A DNA stretch of 64,000 bases from Streptomyces sp. NRRL F-6131 (GCA_000719695.1 JOHN01000022.1:73480-137479), one strand, 5' to 3'. Shown: positions 9,316 through 19,500, counted from the first letter of the stretch. Notes: generated by a model not told the origin, from the letters alone. Numbers and translations are program-made.

Positions 9316-10899
9316 GTGCCACGTGGTGACGGAAGACTCAACCACGATCTTCTTCCCGGTGAGAAAGGCCCCCAGGACGCGTGTGGCGTCTTCGGTGTCT
9401 GGGCTCCCGGCGAGGAGGTCGCCAAGCTCACGTTCTTCGGCCTTTACGCCCTGCAGCACCGCGGTCAGGAATCCGCGGGCATCGCAGTGAGCAACGGCTC
9501 CCAGATTCTCGTCTTCAAGGACATGGGACTCGTCTCCCAGGTCTTCGACGAGGCCTCCCTGGGGTCGTTGCACGGGCATATCGCCGTCGGACACGCCCGC
9601 TACTCGACCACCGGTTCCTCGGTCTGGGAGAACGCCCAGCCGACCTTCCGGGCGACCGTGCACGGCTCCCTGGCCCTCGGTCACAACGGAAACCTGGTGA
9701 ACACCGCCGAACTGGCGGCCATGGTCGCCGAACTCCCCGGCGAGGAGCACGTCTCCCGCTCCGGGCGGTCGGCCGCGACCAACGACACCGACCTGGTGAC
9801 CGCGCTGCTCGCCGGCCACCCGGACCTCTCCATCGAGGAGACGGCCAAGGTCGTGCTGCCCAAGGTCAAGGGAGCCTTCTCGCTCGTCTTCATGGACGAG
9901 AACACGCTCTACGCCGCCCGTGACCCGCAGGGCATCCGCCCGCTGGTGCTCGGCCGGCTGGAGCGCGGCTGGGTGGTCGCCTCCGAGACGGCGGCGCTGG
10001 ACATCTGCGGCGCCTCCTTCATCCGCGAGGTCGAGCCCGGCGAGCTCATCGCCATCGACGAGAACGGCATGCGCACCTCGCGCTTCGCCGAGGCGAAGCC
10101 CAAGGGCTGCGTCTTCGAGTACGTCTACCTGGCCCGCCCCGACACCTCCATCGCCGGCCGCAACGTGCACCTCTCCCGCGTGGAGATGGGCCGCCGCCTG
10201 GCGAAGGAGGCCCCGGTCGAGGCCGACCTGGTGATAGCGACGCCCGAGTCCGGCACCCCCGCCGCGATCGGCTACGCCGAGGCCAGCGGGATCCCGTACG
10301 GCTCCGGTCTGGTGAAGAACGCCTACGTGGGCCGCACCTTCATCCAGCCGAGCCAGACCATCCGCCAGCTCGGCATCCGGCTCAAGCTCAACCCGCTGCG
10401 CGAGGTCATCCAGGGCAAGCGCCTGGTGGTCGTGGACGACTCGATCGTCCGCGGCAACACCCAGCGCGCCCTGGTGAAGATGCTCCGCGAGGCCGGCGCC
10501 GCCGAGGTCCACATCCGGATCTCCTCCCCGCCGGTGAAGTGGCCCTGCTTCTTCGGCATCGACTTCGCCACCCGCGCGGAGCTGATCGCCAACGGCATGA
10601 CCATCGAGGAGATCGGCCGGACGCTCGGTGCGGACTCGCTCTCCTACATCTCGATCGACGGCATGATCGAGGCCACCAAGCAGCCCAAGGACCGGCTCTG
10701 CCGGGCCTGCTTCGACGGTGAGTACCCGATGGAGCTGCCGGACCCGGCGCTGCTCGGCAAGCTCCTGCTGGAGGCCGAGATCAAGGGCGGCCAGCAGGCC
10801 CCCGCGGTCCGTGGCAAGCCGACCAGCGGCAGCGACCTGGACGGCGTCCAGTCGCTGCTCGGCGGGGCGGGCGCGGCCGACGCCCTGCGCCGCCCGTAG
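9316..10899 (+). CDS. purF: Amidophosphoribosyltransferase
   Basis: This 527-residue enzyme makes phosphoribosylamine from PRPP and glutamine, the first step of purine synthesis. Starting from GTG 9316, the N-terminal 22 residues form a propeptide ending before Cys23 (QDACGVFGVW). That Cys becomes the Ntn glutaminase nucleophile after cleavage. The HARYSTTG and GHNGNLVN motifs of the glutaminase domain follow. The PRPP loop VVVDDSIVRGNT is at residues about 370-381. Cysteines typical of the Fe-S-binding B. subtilis-type enzyme are seen (CFFGIDF, CRACFDGEYP). purM follows after 80 bp. Confidence 0.97.
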   Translation: MPRGDGRLNHDLLPGEKGPQDACGVFGVWAPGEEVAKLTFFGLYALQHRGQESAGIAVSNGSQILVFKDMGLVSQVFDEASLGSLHGHIAVGHARYSTTGSSVWENAQPTFRATVHGSLALGHNGNLVNTAELAAMVAELPGEEHVSRSGRSAATNDTDLVTALLAGHPDLSIEETAKVVLPKVKGAFSLVFMDENTLYAARDPQGIRPLVLGRLERGWVVASETAALDICGASFIREVEPGELIAIDENGMRTSRFAEAKPKGCVFEYVYLARPDTSIAGRNVHLSRVEMGRRLAKEAPVEADLVIATPESGTPAAIGYAEASGIPYGSGLVKNAYVGRTFIQPSQTIRQLGIRLKLNPLREVIQGKRLVVVDDSIVRGNTQRALVKMLREAGAAEVHIRISSPPVKWPCFFGIDFATRAELIANGMTIEEIGRTLGADSLSYISIDGMIEATKQPKDRLCRACFDGEYPMELPDPALLGKLLLEAEIKGGQQAPAVRGKPTSGSDLDGVQSLLGGAGAADALRRP

Positions 10900-10979
10900 T
10901 ACCTCTCGGTGGGGTCCCGGAACCCGGGGCCCCACCGCTGTTCCAACCCCCCACCCCGACCCGAAAGGGCCGCACCGCA

Positions 10980-12065
10980 GTGACCACGAACCAGAACGGC
11001 GCCACCTACGCCGCCGCCGGCGTCGACATCGAGGCGGGCGACCGCGCCGTCGAGCTCATGAAGCAGTGGGTGAAGAAGGCCAACCGCCCCGAGGTGGTCG
11101 GCGGTCTCGGCGGCTTCGCCGGCCTCTTCGACGTCTCCGCCTTCAAGAACTACGAGCGGCCGCTGCTGGCCTCGGCCACCGACGGCGTGGGGACCAAGGT
11201 GGCCGTCGCGGCCGCCATGGACAAGCACGACACCATCGGCCACGACCTGGTCGGCATGGTCGTGGACGACATCGTGGTGTGCGGCGCCGAGCCGCTCTTC
11301 ATGACCGACTACATCTGCGTCGGCAAGGTCGTCCCGGAGCGGGTCGCCGCCATCGTCAAGGGCATCGCCGAGGGCTGCGCCCTGGCCGGCTGCGCCCTGG
11401 TCGGCGGCGAGACCGCCGAGCACCCCGGCCTGCTCGGGCCGGACGAGTACGACGTCGCGGGCGCCGGCACCGGCGTGGTCGAGGCGGACGCGCTGCTGGG
11501 CGCCGAGCGCGTCCGGGCCGGCGACGTGGTGATCGCGATGGCCGCCTCCGGCCTGCACTCCAACGGCTACTCGCTGGTCCGCCACGTGCTGCTGAACCAG
11601 GCCGGCTGGAAGCTGGACCGCAAGGTCGAGGAGTTCGGCCGCACGCTCGGCGAGGAGCTGCTCGAGCCGACCCGGATCTACTCGCTGGACTGCCTGGCGC
11701 TGATCCGGGCCACCGAGGTGCACGCCTTCTCGCACGTCACCGGCGGCGGCCTGGCGGCCAACCTGGCCCGGGTGATCCCGGACGGCCTGCACGCCCGCCT
11801 GGACCGCGGCACCTGGACCCCGCTGCCGGTCTTCCGGACCGTCGCCGAGGTTGGCAAGGTGGCCACCCTGGAGATCGAGAAGACGCTCAACATGGGCGTC
11901 GGCATGGTCGCGGTCGTCCCGCCGCACTCGGTGGACGTCGTGCTGTCGGTCCTGGAGGACCGCGGCGTGGAGTCCTGGGTGCTGGGCGACATCGTCGACC
12001 GGACCGCCGAGCACGCGGACGGCGCGGCCCTCTACAACGCCTACGAGGGCTTCGTCGCGGGCTGA
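10980..12065 (+). CDS. purM: Phosphoribosylformylglycinamidine cyclo-ligase (AIR synthetase)
   Basis: This 361-residue protein closes the imidazole ring to make AIR using ATP. Typical segments are AGVDIEAGDRAVELMK, the N-terminal loop VGGLGGFAGLFD, ATDGVGTKVAVA, HDTIGHDLVGMVVDDIVVCGAEPLFMTDY, GLHSNGYSLVRH and FSHVTGGGLAANLAR. The start is GTG 10980, with GAAAGG upstream. It forms a two-gene purine operon with purF and is followed by a strong terminator. Confidence 0.97.
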   Translation: MTTNQNGATYAAAGVDIEAGDRAVELMKQWVKKANRPEVVGGLGGFAGLFDVSAFKNYERPLLASATDGVGTKVAVAAAMDKHDTIGHDLVGMVVDDIVVCGAEPLFMTDYICVGKVVPERVAAIVKGIAEGCALAGCALVGGETAEHPGLLGPDEYDVAGAGTGVVEADALLGAERVRAGDVVIAMAASGLHSNGYSLVRHVLLNQAGWKLDRKVEEFGRTLGEELLEPTRIYSLDCLALIRATEVHAFSHVTGGGLAANLARVIPDGLHARLDRGTWTPLPVFRTVAEVGKVATLEIEKTLNMGVGMVAVVPPHSVDVVLSVLEDRGVESWVLGDIVDRTAEHADGAALYNAYEGFVAG

Positions 12066-12083
12066 GCGCGCGGAACGTGAGCA

Positions 12084-12131
12084 GGACGTGCGAGGGCCCC
12101 GCCGGCATGCCGACGGGGCCCTCGCACGTCC
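12084..12131 (+). terminator. purM terminator hairpin
   Basis: An 18-bp perfect stem (12084-12101 with 12114-12131) surrounds a 12-nt loop that is itself palindromic (CGGCATGCCG). It begins 18 bp after the purM stop codon. Confidence 0.8.
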
Positions 12132-12192
12132 GGGACGGGCACTCGGTCCGCGTACCGTCCGGGCACGGGGCGGGAGGTGCGGGAACGCCGAA

Positions 12193-12225
12193 GACCGGCC
12201 TGGTGCACTGGGCACCGAGGCCGGT
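12193..12225 (-). terminator. Terminator of the DUF3073 gene
   Basis: GACCGGCCTGGTGC (12193-12206) pairs with GCACC-G-AGGCCGGTC (12211-12225) with one bulge. It lies just beyond the stop of the leftward DUF3073 gene. Confidence 0.6.
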
Positions 12226-12241
12226 CGGTCAGACTGGGAGA

Positions 12242-12499
12242 CTATGCGCGACGGCGGGCCTGGGAGGGCCCGGTACCCGACTCGGTGTCGTCGTCCTCGT
12301 CGTCATCGGCGTAACGAGCCGCGTACTCCGCGTAGGGGTCGTCGTCCTCGTCCTCTTCGATCGGCTCCGGCTCGATCGGGGAGGTGGAGGGCGATACGCC
12401 CAGCTCGCTGGAGAGACGATTGGCGTCGAACCCGCCGCTGTTGTACTTCAGCTCGCGGGCGACCTTCGTCTGCTTGGCCTTGGCCCGGCCGCGCCCCAT
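12242..12499 (-). CDS. DUF3073 protein
   Basis: This 85-residue protein has a very conserved basic N-terminus (MGRGRAKAKQTKVARELKY) and NSGGFDANRLSSELG, followed by a strongly acidic tail with repeated Asp-Asp-Glu and a final basic QARRRA. This is the actinobacterial DUF3073 family, whose function is unknown. The charge pattern suggests a nucleic-acid or ribosome-associated protein. It lies between purM and the valine dehydrogenase gene, which is its usual place in streptomycetes as far as I recall. Confidence 0.92.
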   Translation of the reverse strand: MGRGRAKAKQTKVARELKYNSGGFDANRLSSELGVSPSTSPIEPEPIEEDEDDDPYAEYAARYADDDEDDDTESGTGPSQARRRA

Positions 12500-12825
12500 G
12501 GGTCGACCCCCTCAACGATGGGGCTCACGGCCCCGAGTCTGACACGTGTTCATGATCAAGAGCGGCCTGCCCGAATGGGGAGGACCGTCCCTTGGAGCAT
12601 TAACGGTACCTGTTTCTGCCGCTGGACGGTACGTCGTCAGTGTGACGTGGCGCGCACCGGCTGCACCCGCGACCGGGTCGTCCCAGGTCAGGGGAGGTTT
12701 TGCGGCTTCGTGCACGCTGTCCGGAGGTGTCTCAGGTCCGTTGTTCCCGGATCGATTATCCCCCCTAGGGGGGCTTCGGATCACCCGATCGGAGGCAGAA
12801 TCGAGAATCCGGTTCCACATTGTGA
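12500..12825. other. Intergenic region with CCCCCCTAGGGGGG palindrome
   Basis: This is 326 bp between the DUF3073 start and the vdh terminator. It holds the promoter of the leftward DUF3073 gene and a perfect 14-bp palindrome (12760-12773) of six C, TA and six G, preceded by ATTAT. The palindrome resembles CsoR-type or other metalloregulator operators, but is far upstream of the gene. No ORF with convincing codon use is seen. Confidence 0.5.
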
Positions 12826-12860
12826 TGCGCGGGGGACGGCCACCGGCCGCCCCCCGCGCA
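12826..12860 (-). terminator. vdh terminator hairpin
   Basis: A 16-bp stem with one A-C mismatch (12826-12841 with 12845-12860) and an ACC loop lies 12 bp beyond the valine dehydrogenase stop. Confidence 0.7.
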
Positions 12861-12872
12861 CCCCGGTCCGGA

Positions 12873-14033
12873 TCAGCCCCGGCGGGCACCCGGCAGCAGC
12901 ACCGAGCGCAGCGCGCTGATCTCGCGCATCCGCTTCTCCGCGAGGCGGTCGGCGGCGACGGCCGGCGGCACGCCGTCGGCGGCGGCCCGGGTGAAGATCT
13001 CCAGGGTGGTGTCGAAGATCTTCGTCGCCTTGTTCTTGGCGCGCTCGAAGTTGAAGCCGTCGATCTCGTCGGCGACCTGGATGACGCCGCCGGAGTTCAC
13101 CAGGTAGTCCGGGGCGTAGAGGATGCCGCGGTCGGCGAGGTCCTTCTCGACGCCCGGGTGGGCCAGCTGGTTGTTGGCGGCGCCGCAGACGACGGAGGTG
13201 CCGAACTCGCCCAGCGCGGCCACGCTGTCGTCGGTGAGGGCGCCACCGAGCGCGCAGGGGGCGTAGACGTCCAGCTTGGCCTGGAGCAGCGCGGCGGTGT
13301 CGGCGACGACCTCCACCTCGGGGTGGGCGGCCCGGACGCGGTTCACGGCGGTCTCGAACGGGTCGGTGACGACCACGGTGGCGCCGTCCGCGACCAGGTG
13401 GCCGACCAGGTAGTGGCCGACCTTGCCGACGCCGGCGACGCCGACCCGCTTGCCGCGCAGGGTCGGCTGGCCCCAGCGGGCCTGGGCCGAGGCGCGCATG
13501 CCCTGGAAGACCCCGAAGGCGGTCAGGATGGACGAGTCGCCGGCGCCGCCGTGCTCGGGCGAGCGGCCGGTGACGAAGCCGGTCTCGCGGGCCACGACGT
13601 CCATGTCCTGGACGTAGGTGCCCACGTCGCACGCGGTGATGTAGCGGCCGCGCAGCGACTCGACGAAGCGGCCGTAGGCGCGGAGCATCGCCTCGTTCTT
13701 GTCCTTGTTCGGGTCGCCGATGATGACGGCCTTGCCGCCGCCGAGGTCGAGGCCGGCGAGCGCGTTCTTGTAGGACATGCCGCGCGAGAGGTTGAGCGCG
13801 TCCTCCAGCGCCGCCTCCTCGGAGGCGTACGGGAAGAACCGGGTGCCGCCGAGGGCCGGGCCCAGCGCGGTGGAGTGGATGGCGATGATCGCCTTCAGCC
13901 CGGAGGAGCGGTCGTGGCAGAGCACGACCTGCTCGTGGCCGTCGCCGTTGGCGCCGTCCTGGGAGTTGCCGAAGATCCTGCCGAGCACGCCGGGTGCGGG
14001 GTGCGTGGTGGCGGCGGTCTGTACGTCGGTCAC
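12873..14033 (-). CDS. vdh: Valine (branched-chain amino acid) dehydrogenase
   Basis: This 386-residue Glu/Leu/Phe/Val dehydrogenase deaminates branched-chain amino acids with NAD. In streptomycetes it supplies acyl-CoA precursors. The catalytic Lys regions are [14 protein letters not shown] and [20 protein letters not shown] (residues about 55-105). The Rossmann loop is [17 protein letters not shown] (about 195-210), and [11 protein letters not shown] with [13 protein letters not shown] follow. The start is GTG 14033. The neighbouring gene order matches the Vdh locus of S. coelicolor as I remember it. Confidence 0.95.
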   Translation of the reverse strand: MTDVQTAATTHPAPGVLGRIFGNSQDGANGDGHEQVVLCHDRSSGLKAIIAIHSTALGPALGGTRFFPYASEEAALEDALNLSRGMSYKNALAGLDLGGGKAVIIGDPNKDKNEAMLRAYGRFVESLRGRYITACDVGTYVQDMDVVARETGFVTGRSPEHGGAGDSSILTAFGVFQGMRASAQARWGQPTLRGKRVGVAGVGKVGHYLVGHLVADGATVVVTDPFETAVNRVRAAHPEVEVVADTAALLQAKLDVYAPCALGGALTDDSVAALGEFGTSVVCGAANNQLAHPGVEKDLADRGILYAPDYLVNSGGVIQVADEIDGFNFERAKNKATKIFDTTLEIFTRAAADGVPPAVAADRLAEKRMREISALRSVLLPGARRG

Positions 14034-14266
14034 TGTGGTGACTCCAGTATTCGAGGCCCGCTGCGGTGGTGCGGGCGCCTAAGGCGAAGCGTAGTCGCGC
14101 GGGCCCCGCCGGTCCGCCCCCTTGGCGAAGCTCGGTCCCGCTGTCCGAGGGGTGAGACTGCAGTGCCCCCAGCAGCCCGTTCGTGCTCCCCGGGTACGTC
14201 CGCGAACGGGCCGCCGCCGGGCCGGGCCGACCGGCCACTCCCGGGTGGCGGGGGGTGCGTGGGACG

Positions 14267-15178
14267 ATGCAGGACGTGACCGTCGTCCGTACCTCCGTGC
14301 TGCCGCCCTACGCCGCGCACCTGCGGGTCTACGAGCCGCTGGCCGCCTACCCGGAACCCGAGCGGGCGCGCTGGCAGGCCTACGCGGCGGAGCACGGACC
14401 GGACGCCCCGGAGGCGGGCCGCTCGGTGGCCGCCGCGGCCCTCGCGGAACAGCGCTCGGCGCTGGCCGAGCTGATCGGCCGGACCCCGCGGGCGCTGCCG
14501 GACCGGGAGGCCGAGCGGGCCTTCGTCCGGCTGGTGGACGGGGTGTTGTATGTCTGCCCGTGGGCGACCAGGCTGCGCAACTGGCAGGCGCTGGAGGAAC
14601 TGCGGGCGGGGGCGCCGGTGGCGCTGCTGGACACCGCCCTGCCGCCGGCCACCCGGGAGGTGGCGGAGGCGGACCGGGAGCGTTGGCGGGCCGACCACCC
14701 GGACGCCCGGCCGTGGATCCTCACCAGCCGGTGGGAGGTGCCGGTGCGGTGGTTCCTGCCGTTCGGGGACGAGGATCGATGCTTCGTTCCCGCAGCGGCG
14801 GGGGAGAAGGGGGAGGGAGGGGAACGCGCGGACGGGGTGTCACTGTTCTATCTGACGCCGATGGCGCAGGCGCGCCGCCGGGTGGCCCGGGCGTACCGGG
14901 CGTTGCGCGAGGCGGTGCCGGAAGGGGAGCTGGTGCGGGGGGCGGAGCAGGTCGGGCGGTGGTTGGAGGAGTTCCATCCGCGGTCGCTGGTGGAGCTGGA
15001 CTACGGGGGGCTGGTGCATCTGCTGGGGCCGGAGCGGCTGCTGGCGGACCGTTCGGCGGGGGAACTCGAGGACGGGCTGCGGGCGCTGCGGGCGGGGGAC
15101 GCGGCGGAGGCGCTGCGCGCCTACGGGGCACTGACGGAGCGCTGGCGGCGGGTGCTGGCGCTGCGCCACGCGAACTGA
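14267..15178 (+). CDS. Conserved actinobacterial protein of unknown function
   Basis: This protein of about 303 residues starts with VTVVRTSVLPPYAAHLRVYE, which is strongly reminiscent of the conserved hypothetical gene found between vdh and bldC in streptomycetes. It is soluble, with no signal peptide or membrane helix. Notable segments are VDGVLYVCPWATRLRNWQAL, ARPWILTSRWEVPVRWFLPF and SLVELDYGGLVHLLG. An ATG at 14267 and a GTG at 14276 are both possible starts. Conservation and syntenic position make it a real gene, but its function is unknown. Confidence 0.85.
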   Translation: MQDVTVVRTSVLPPYAAHLRVYEPLAAYPEPERARWQAYAAEHGPDAPEAGRSVAAAALAEQRSALAELIGRTPRALPDREAERAFVRLVDGVLYVCPWATRLRNWQALEELRAGAPVALLDTALPPATREVAEADRERWRADHPDARPWILTSRWEVPVRWFLPFGDEDRCFVPAAAGEKGEGGERADGVSLFYLTPMAQARRRVARAYRALREAVPEGELVRGAEQVGRWLEEFHPRSLVELDYGGLVHLLGPERLLADRSAGELEDGLRALRAGDAAEALRAYGALTERWRRVLALRHAN

Positions 15179-15730
15179 GGCGCTCCGGGGTCGCCGGAGC
15201 CGGCGGGCAGGCCGGCCGATGCGGCGTCACCGCTGGCCGGAGCGGGTGTCGGTGGTACTTGTCAGACTGGAAGAGTCCTACGGCCCGACCCGTATGACCA
15301 AGGTCCCGGTTCGGGTCAATACCTGTCGAACGTGACACTACTCACCGTTGACGCGAACTTACCCCTATGTGCAAAAATGGGACAACCAGCCCAACTTCAC
15401 GCGAGCGTGCCCACTTTTGGGTGGTTCTGGAGCCGATGCGTGCTTTGCGGGAAAACGGCGGGTCTGGTCCCCTCGTAACCGAATGTCACTATAAGGTGAC
15501 TGCCCGTTATGGGGTGGTCCATCGCCATCCGTCGGCCTTGAACCCGTGAGGGGTCAATTTTGGCGGTTTGGTCGATAGGGCTGGACGGATGGTGTAGTTG
15601 TAGACACCAGGACAAGCCGTTCGTCCTATAACCGACTCGGCCCGTCTATGCCATTTCGGGCATCGCGGGCCAAGGTGCAGAATTTGAAGGATAGAACCGC
15701 CCTGGTTCGGTTCTCCCGAGGAGGCCGCTC
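15179..15730. other. Long bldC upstream region
   Basis: This is 552 bp without a convincing ORF and clearly less GC-rich than its surroundings. It probably carries the bldC promoter and long leader. It contains GGTCAATACCTGTC at 15314-15327, a 14-bp sequence repeated exactly at 52803-52816 ahead of an NmrA-like gene. A candidate bldC ribosome binding site (CGAGGAGG) lies just before the ATG. Confidence 0.6.
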
Positions 15731-15937
15731 ATGACCGCTCGTACCCCCGATGCCGAGCCCCTGCTGACGCCGGCAGAGGTCGCCACCATGTTCCGTGTGG
15801 ACCCGAAGACCGTGACGCGCTGGGCCAAGGCCGGCAAGCTCACGTCCATCCGCACGCTGGGCGGCCATCGCCGATACCGTGAGGCGGAGGTGCGCGCCCT
15901 GCTGGCCGGTATTCCGGCCCAGCGAACCGAGGCCTGA
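15731..15937 (+). CDS. bldC: Developmental regulator BldC
   Basis: The 68-residue single-domain MerR-like DNA-binding protein contains LLTPAEVATMFRVDPKTVTR and WAKAGKLTSIRTLGGHRRYR, the winged-HTH core of BldC. It has no effector domain. In Streptomyces, BldC binds direct repeats cooperatively and holds back entry into development. A CGAGGAGG ribosome binding site precedes the ATG at 15731. A very strong terminator follows. Confidence 0.97.
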   Translation: MTARTPDAEPLLTPAEVATMFRVDPKTVTRWAKAGKLTSIRTLGGHRRYREAEVRALLAGIPAQRTEA

Positions 15938-15963
15938 CAGAGGGCCTCGCTCAAGGCTCTTGG

Positions 15964-16011
15964 AAAGGGGCTGCTTACCGGACTCCGCCGGGTCCGGTAA
16001 GCAGCCCCTTT
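15964..16011 (+). terminator. bldC terminator
   Basis: A perfect 20-bp stem (15964-15983 with 15992-16011) and 8-nt loop end in TTTGTTTTG, a classical Rho-independent terminator. It is the clearest in the window. Confidence 0.92.
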
Positions 16012-16274
16012 GTTTTGCCCCGGCGCAGTTCTTCTACAGAGCTGTCGTACTCGCGCGATCCACCGGAATGTTGAACTCCGGATAACGATTTGAGGGTGAA
16101 GAGGTGGGGGGGATTTACTGTGAATAGCAGTACAATTTTACATATTAAATTAGTGGGTTCGGGGAAGGCTGTTCGAACGGCCGGTTCCCGGAGGGGGTGC
16201 GTGACGACCATCACACGTACGGTGACTTGTGGTCCAGACCTGGTCCGGGGTAATGGGACCGGCCGGTGAAACGC
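16012..16274. other. Intergenic region with an AT-rich island
   Basis: No gene is seen between the bldC terminator and the tRNA-Asp terminator. Positions 16111-16155 are about three-quarters A+T (TTTACTGTGAATAGCAG, CAATTTTACATATTAAATTA), which is extreme for this genome. The stretch could be a protein-binding or promoter element, or a remnant of foreign DNA beside the tRNA gene. Confidence 0.5.
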
Positions 16275-16308
16275 GAGAGGCCCGGAACCAAACGGTTCCG
16301 GGCCTCTC
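16275..16308 (-). terminator. tRNA-Asp terminator
   Basis: A 15-bp perfect stem (16275-16289 with 16294-16308) and AAAC loop lie 8 bp beyond the 3' end of the leftward tRNA-Asp gene. Confidence 0.8.
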
Positions 16309-16316
16309 GACTACGG

Positions 16317-16390
16317 CGATCCCGACGGGACTTGAACCCGCGACCTCCACCTTGACAGGGTGGCGAGCTAACCAACTGCTCCACGGGACC
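16317..16390 (-). tRNA. tRNA-Asp (GTC)
   Basis: A 74-nt cloverleaf on the minus strand starts GGTCCCGTGGAGCAGTTGG and has anticodon loop CTGTCAA (GTC). The acceptor stem contains one G-U pair, and the discriminator is G, as expected for Asp. CCA is not encoded. It is identical over all 74 nt to the second copy at 56899-56972. Confidence 0.95.
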
Positions 16391-16472
16391 AGAGTGTTTC
16401 CTGATCCGTTCGCTTCGCTTGCCGCGCTGCGAACAAGACAGACTGTAGCCCATGCGGGGCCCCCAGGTCGAA

Positions 16473-16531
16473 CCGGCTCCCGAGGGCCCCGTCCGGCCCG
16501 CCCGCAGCTCAGGCGGGCCGACGGGAGCCGG
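16473..16531 (-). terminator. hrpA terminator (nested hairpin)
   Basis: The outer arms CCGGCTCCCG (16473-16482) and CGGGAGCCGG (16522-16531) enclose the inner stem GGCCCGCC/GGCGGGCC (16495-16502 with 16512-16519). It lies just beyond the hrpA stop. Confidence 0.6.
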
Positions 16532-16546
16532 ACGGTGCCGGAGGGC

Positions 16547-19500
16547 TCAGAGCGTGGCCCTGGCCGCCTCCATCGCCTTCAGGATCCGCTTCTCCGAGAC
16601 GGGTGACGGTGTGCCCAGCGACTGGGCGAAGAAACTGACCCGCAGCTCCTCGATCATCCAGCGGATCGCCAGCACCTCCGGGGACGGCTGCCGCCCGGCC
16701 GGCACGGCCGCCAGCAGCTCCCCGTAGGCCTGCTGGACCTGCTGGACCTTCAGCAGCTGCTGGGCGTCCCGCTGCGGGTGGTTGGGCAGCGCCTCCAGCC
16801 GGCGGTCCACCGCCAGCAGGTAGCGCTTGAGGTCCGGCAGCCGCTGCCAGCCGGTCGCGGTGACGAAGCCCGGGTGCACCAGCGAGGCCAGGTGCAGCCG
16901 GATGTCGTTCACCGCGTTCAGCAGCACCGGGCTGCTCACCGCCTTCAGCCGGGTCGACGCCTTGTGGAAGGCGATCAGCGCGGTCGCCGTCTTCAGCGTG
17001 GTGTCCGCCGAGAGGTCGTACAGATCCGCCCGGACCTTGTCGCGCAGCGCCGCGAACGCGGCCTCGTCCCAGGCCGGACCGCCGGCCAGCGTCATCAGCC
17101 GGTCCGCGGCGCAGGCCACCACGTCCTCGAACATCGCCGGGATCGACCCGTGCGGGTTGTACGACAGCGCGAGCTTGGCCTGGTTGCCCAGCCGGCCCTG
17201 GATCGACTTGGCGGGCGAGGTGGTGGAGAGCATCAGCAGCCGTCGGGTGCCCTCCCACATCGCCTGCTGCTGCGCCTGCGGGGTGTCGAACAGCTTGACG
17301 CCGACCGCCTCGCCCTCGTCCACCAGCGCCGGGTAGGCGCGCAGCGCGTGGCCGCGGGAGCGCTGCTCGAAGGTGCGCTGGAGCACCGGCAGGCCGGCCG
17401 GCCAGGCGGTCAGCCCGGACTGCTCGATGCCCCGGCCGGAGGCGGCCGAGGAGAGCGTCTCCTTCAGCTTCGGCTTGAGCCGCAGGCGCAGCTCCTCCAG
17501 GTCCTTGGACTCGGCGAGCTTCTTGCGGCCGTCCACCACCCGGAAGGTCACCTTGAGGTGCTCGGGGACCCGGTCGCCGTCCCAGGCCTCCGGCGGCACG
17601 GTGACCGCCGTCAGGCGCTTCAGGGTGTGCTCCAGGGCCGGCAGCAGCGGCTCCTGGCGCTCCTGGTGGTCCCTCAGCTCGCGCAGCGCGGCGCGGGCGA
17701 AGTCCGGTGCGGGCACGAAGTTGCGCCGCACCGCCTTCGGCAGGGACTTGATCCAGGCCGTGACCAGCTCCTCGCGCAGGCCCGGGATCTGCCAGTCGAA
17801 GCCCTCCGCGGTGACCTGGTTGAGCACCGGCAGCGGGATGTGGACGGTCACGCCGTCCGCGTCGCTGCCCGGTTCGAACTGGTAGGTCAGGGTGAACCGC
17901 AGCTTGCCCTGCTGCCAGTGGTCCGGGTAGTCGGCCTCGGTGACGCCGTCCGCGGCGTCGTTGATCAGCATCGACTTCTCGAAGTTGAGCAGGTCGGGCT
18001 GGTCGTGCCGGGCCTTCTTCCACCAGGCGTCGAAGTGCCGGGTGGAGACGATGTCGTCGGGCAGCCGGCCGTCGTAGAAGTCGAACAGGGTCTGGTCGTC
18101 GACCATGATGTCCCGGCGACGGGCCCGGTTCTCCAGCTCCTCGACCTCGCCGAGCAGCTTGCGGTTCTCCGCGAAGAAGCGGTGGTGGGTCTCCCAGTCG
18201 CCCTCGACCAGGGCGTTGCGGATGAACAGCTCGCGGCAGAGCTCCGGGTCGATCCGGCCGTAGTTGACCTTCCGCTGCGCGACGACCGGCACCCCGTAGA
18301 GGGTGACCCGCTCGAACGCCAGGACCGCCCCGGACTTCTTCTCCCAGTGCGGCTCGCTGTAGGTGCGCTTCACCAGGTGGCCGGCCAGCGGCTCGACCCA
18401 CTCGGGCTCGATCTTCGCGTTGATCCGGGCCCAGAGCCGGGAGGTCTCCACCAGTTCGGCGGACATCACCCAGCGCGGCGGCTTCTTGAACAGGCCGGAG
18501 CCGGGGAAGACCGCGAACCGGGCGCCGCGGGCGCCGCCGTACTCGCGCTTCTCCACGTCGTAGAGGCCGATGTGCGACAGCAGGCCGGCCAGCAGCGACT
18601 GGTGGATCCGGTCGGCGTCCGGCTCGGCGTCGTCGTGGGCGTCCTCGACGGTGACCCCGAGCTGCTTGGCCACCGTGCGGAGCTGGGAGTAGATGTCCTG
18701 CCACTCCCGTATCCGCAGGTAGTTGAGGAACTCGGCCTTGCACATCCGGCGGAACGCGGAGGAGGAGAGCTCGCGCTGCTGCTCCCGCACGTAGCGCCAC
18801 ATGGCGAGGAAGGCGAGGAAGTCGGAGCTCTCCGAGCTGAACCGGCGGTGCCGTTCGTCGGCGGCCTGGCGCTTCTCGGCGGGGCGCTCGCGCGGGTCCT
18901 GGATGGAGAGCGCGGCGGCGATCACCATGACGTCGCGCACGCAGCCGTTCCGGTCGGCCTCCAGCACCATCCGGGCCATCCGCGGGTCCACCGGGAGCTG
19001 GGCCAGCTGGCGGCCGAGCGGGGTGAGCCGTTTGCGGACGTCCTTCTCGGCCGGGTCGAGCGCGCCCAGCTCGTGCAGCAGGCTGATGCCGTCCTTGATG
19101 TTGCGGGAGTCCGGCGGGTCCAGGAACGGGAAGGCGGCGATGTCGCCGAGGCCCGCGGCGGTCATCTGGAGGATGACCGAGGCCAGGTTGGTGCGCAGGA
19201 TCTCGGCGTCGGTGAACTCGGGGCGGGAGAGGAAGTCCTCCTCCGAGTAGAGCCGGATGCAGATGCCGTCCGAGGTCCGGCCGCAGCGGCCCTTGCGCTG
19301 GTTGGCGCTGGCCTGGCTGATCGCCTCGATCGGCAGCCGCTGGACCTTGGTGCGGTGGCTGTAGCGGGAGATCCGGGCGGTGCCCGGGTCGATCACGTAC
19401 TTGATGCCGGGGACGGTGAGGCTGGTCTCGGCGACGTTGGTGGCCAGCACGATCCGGCGGGAGGAGGAGCGCTGGAAGACCCGGTGCTGCTCGGCGGAGC

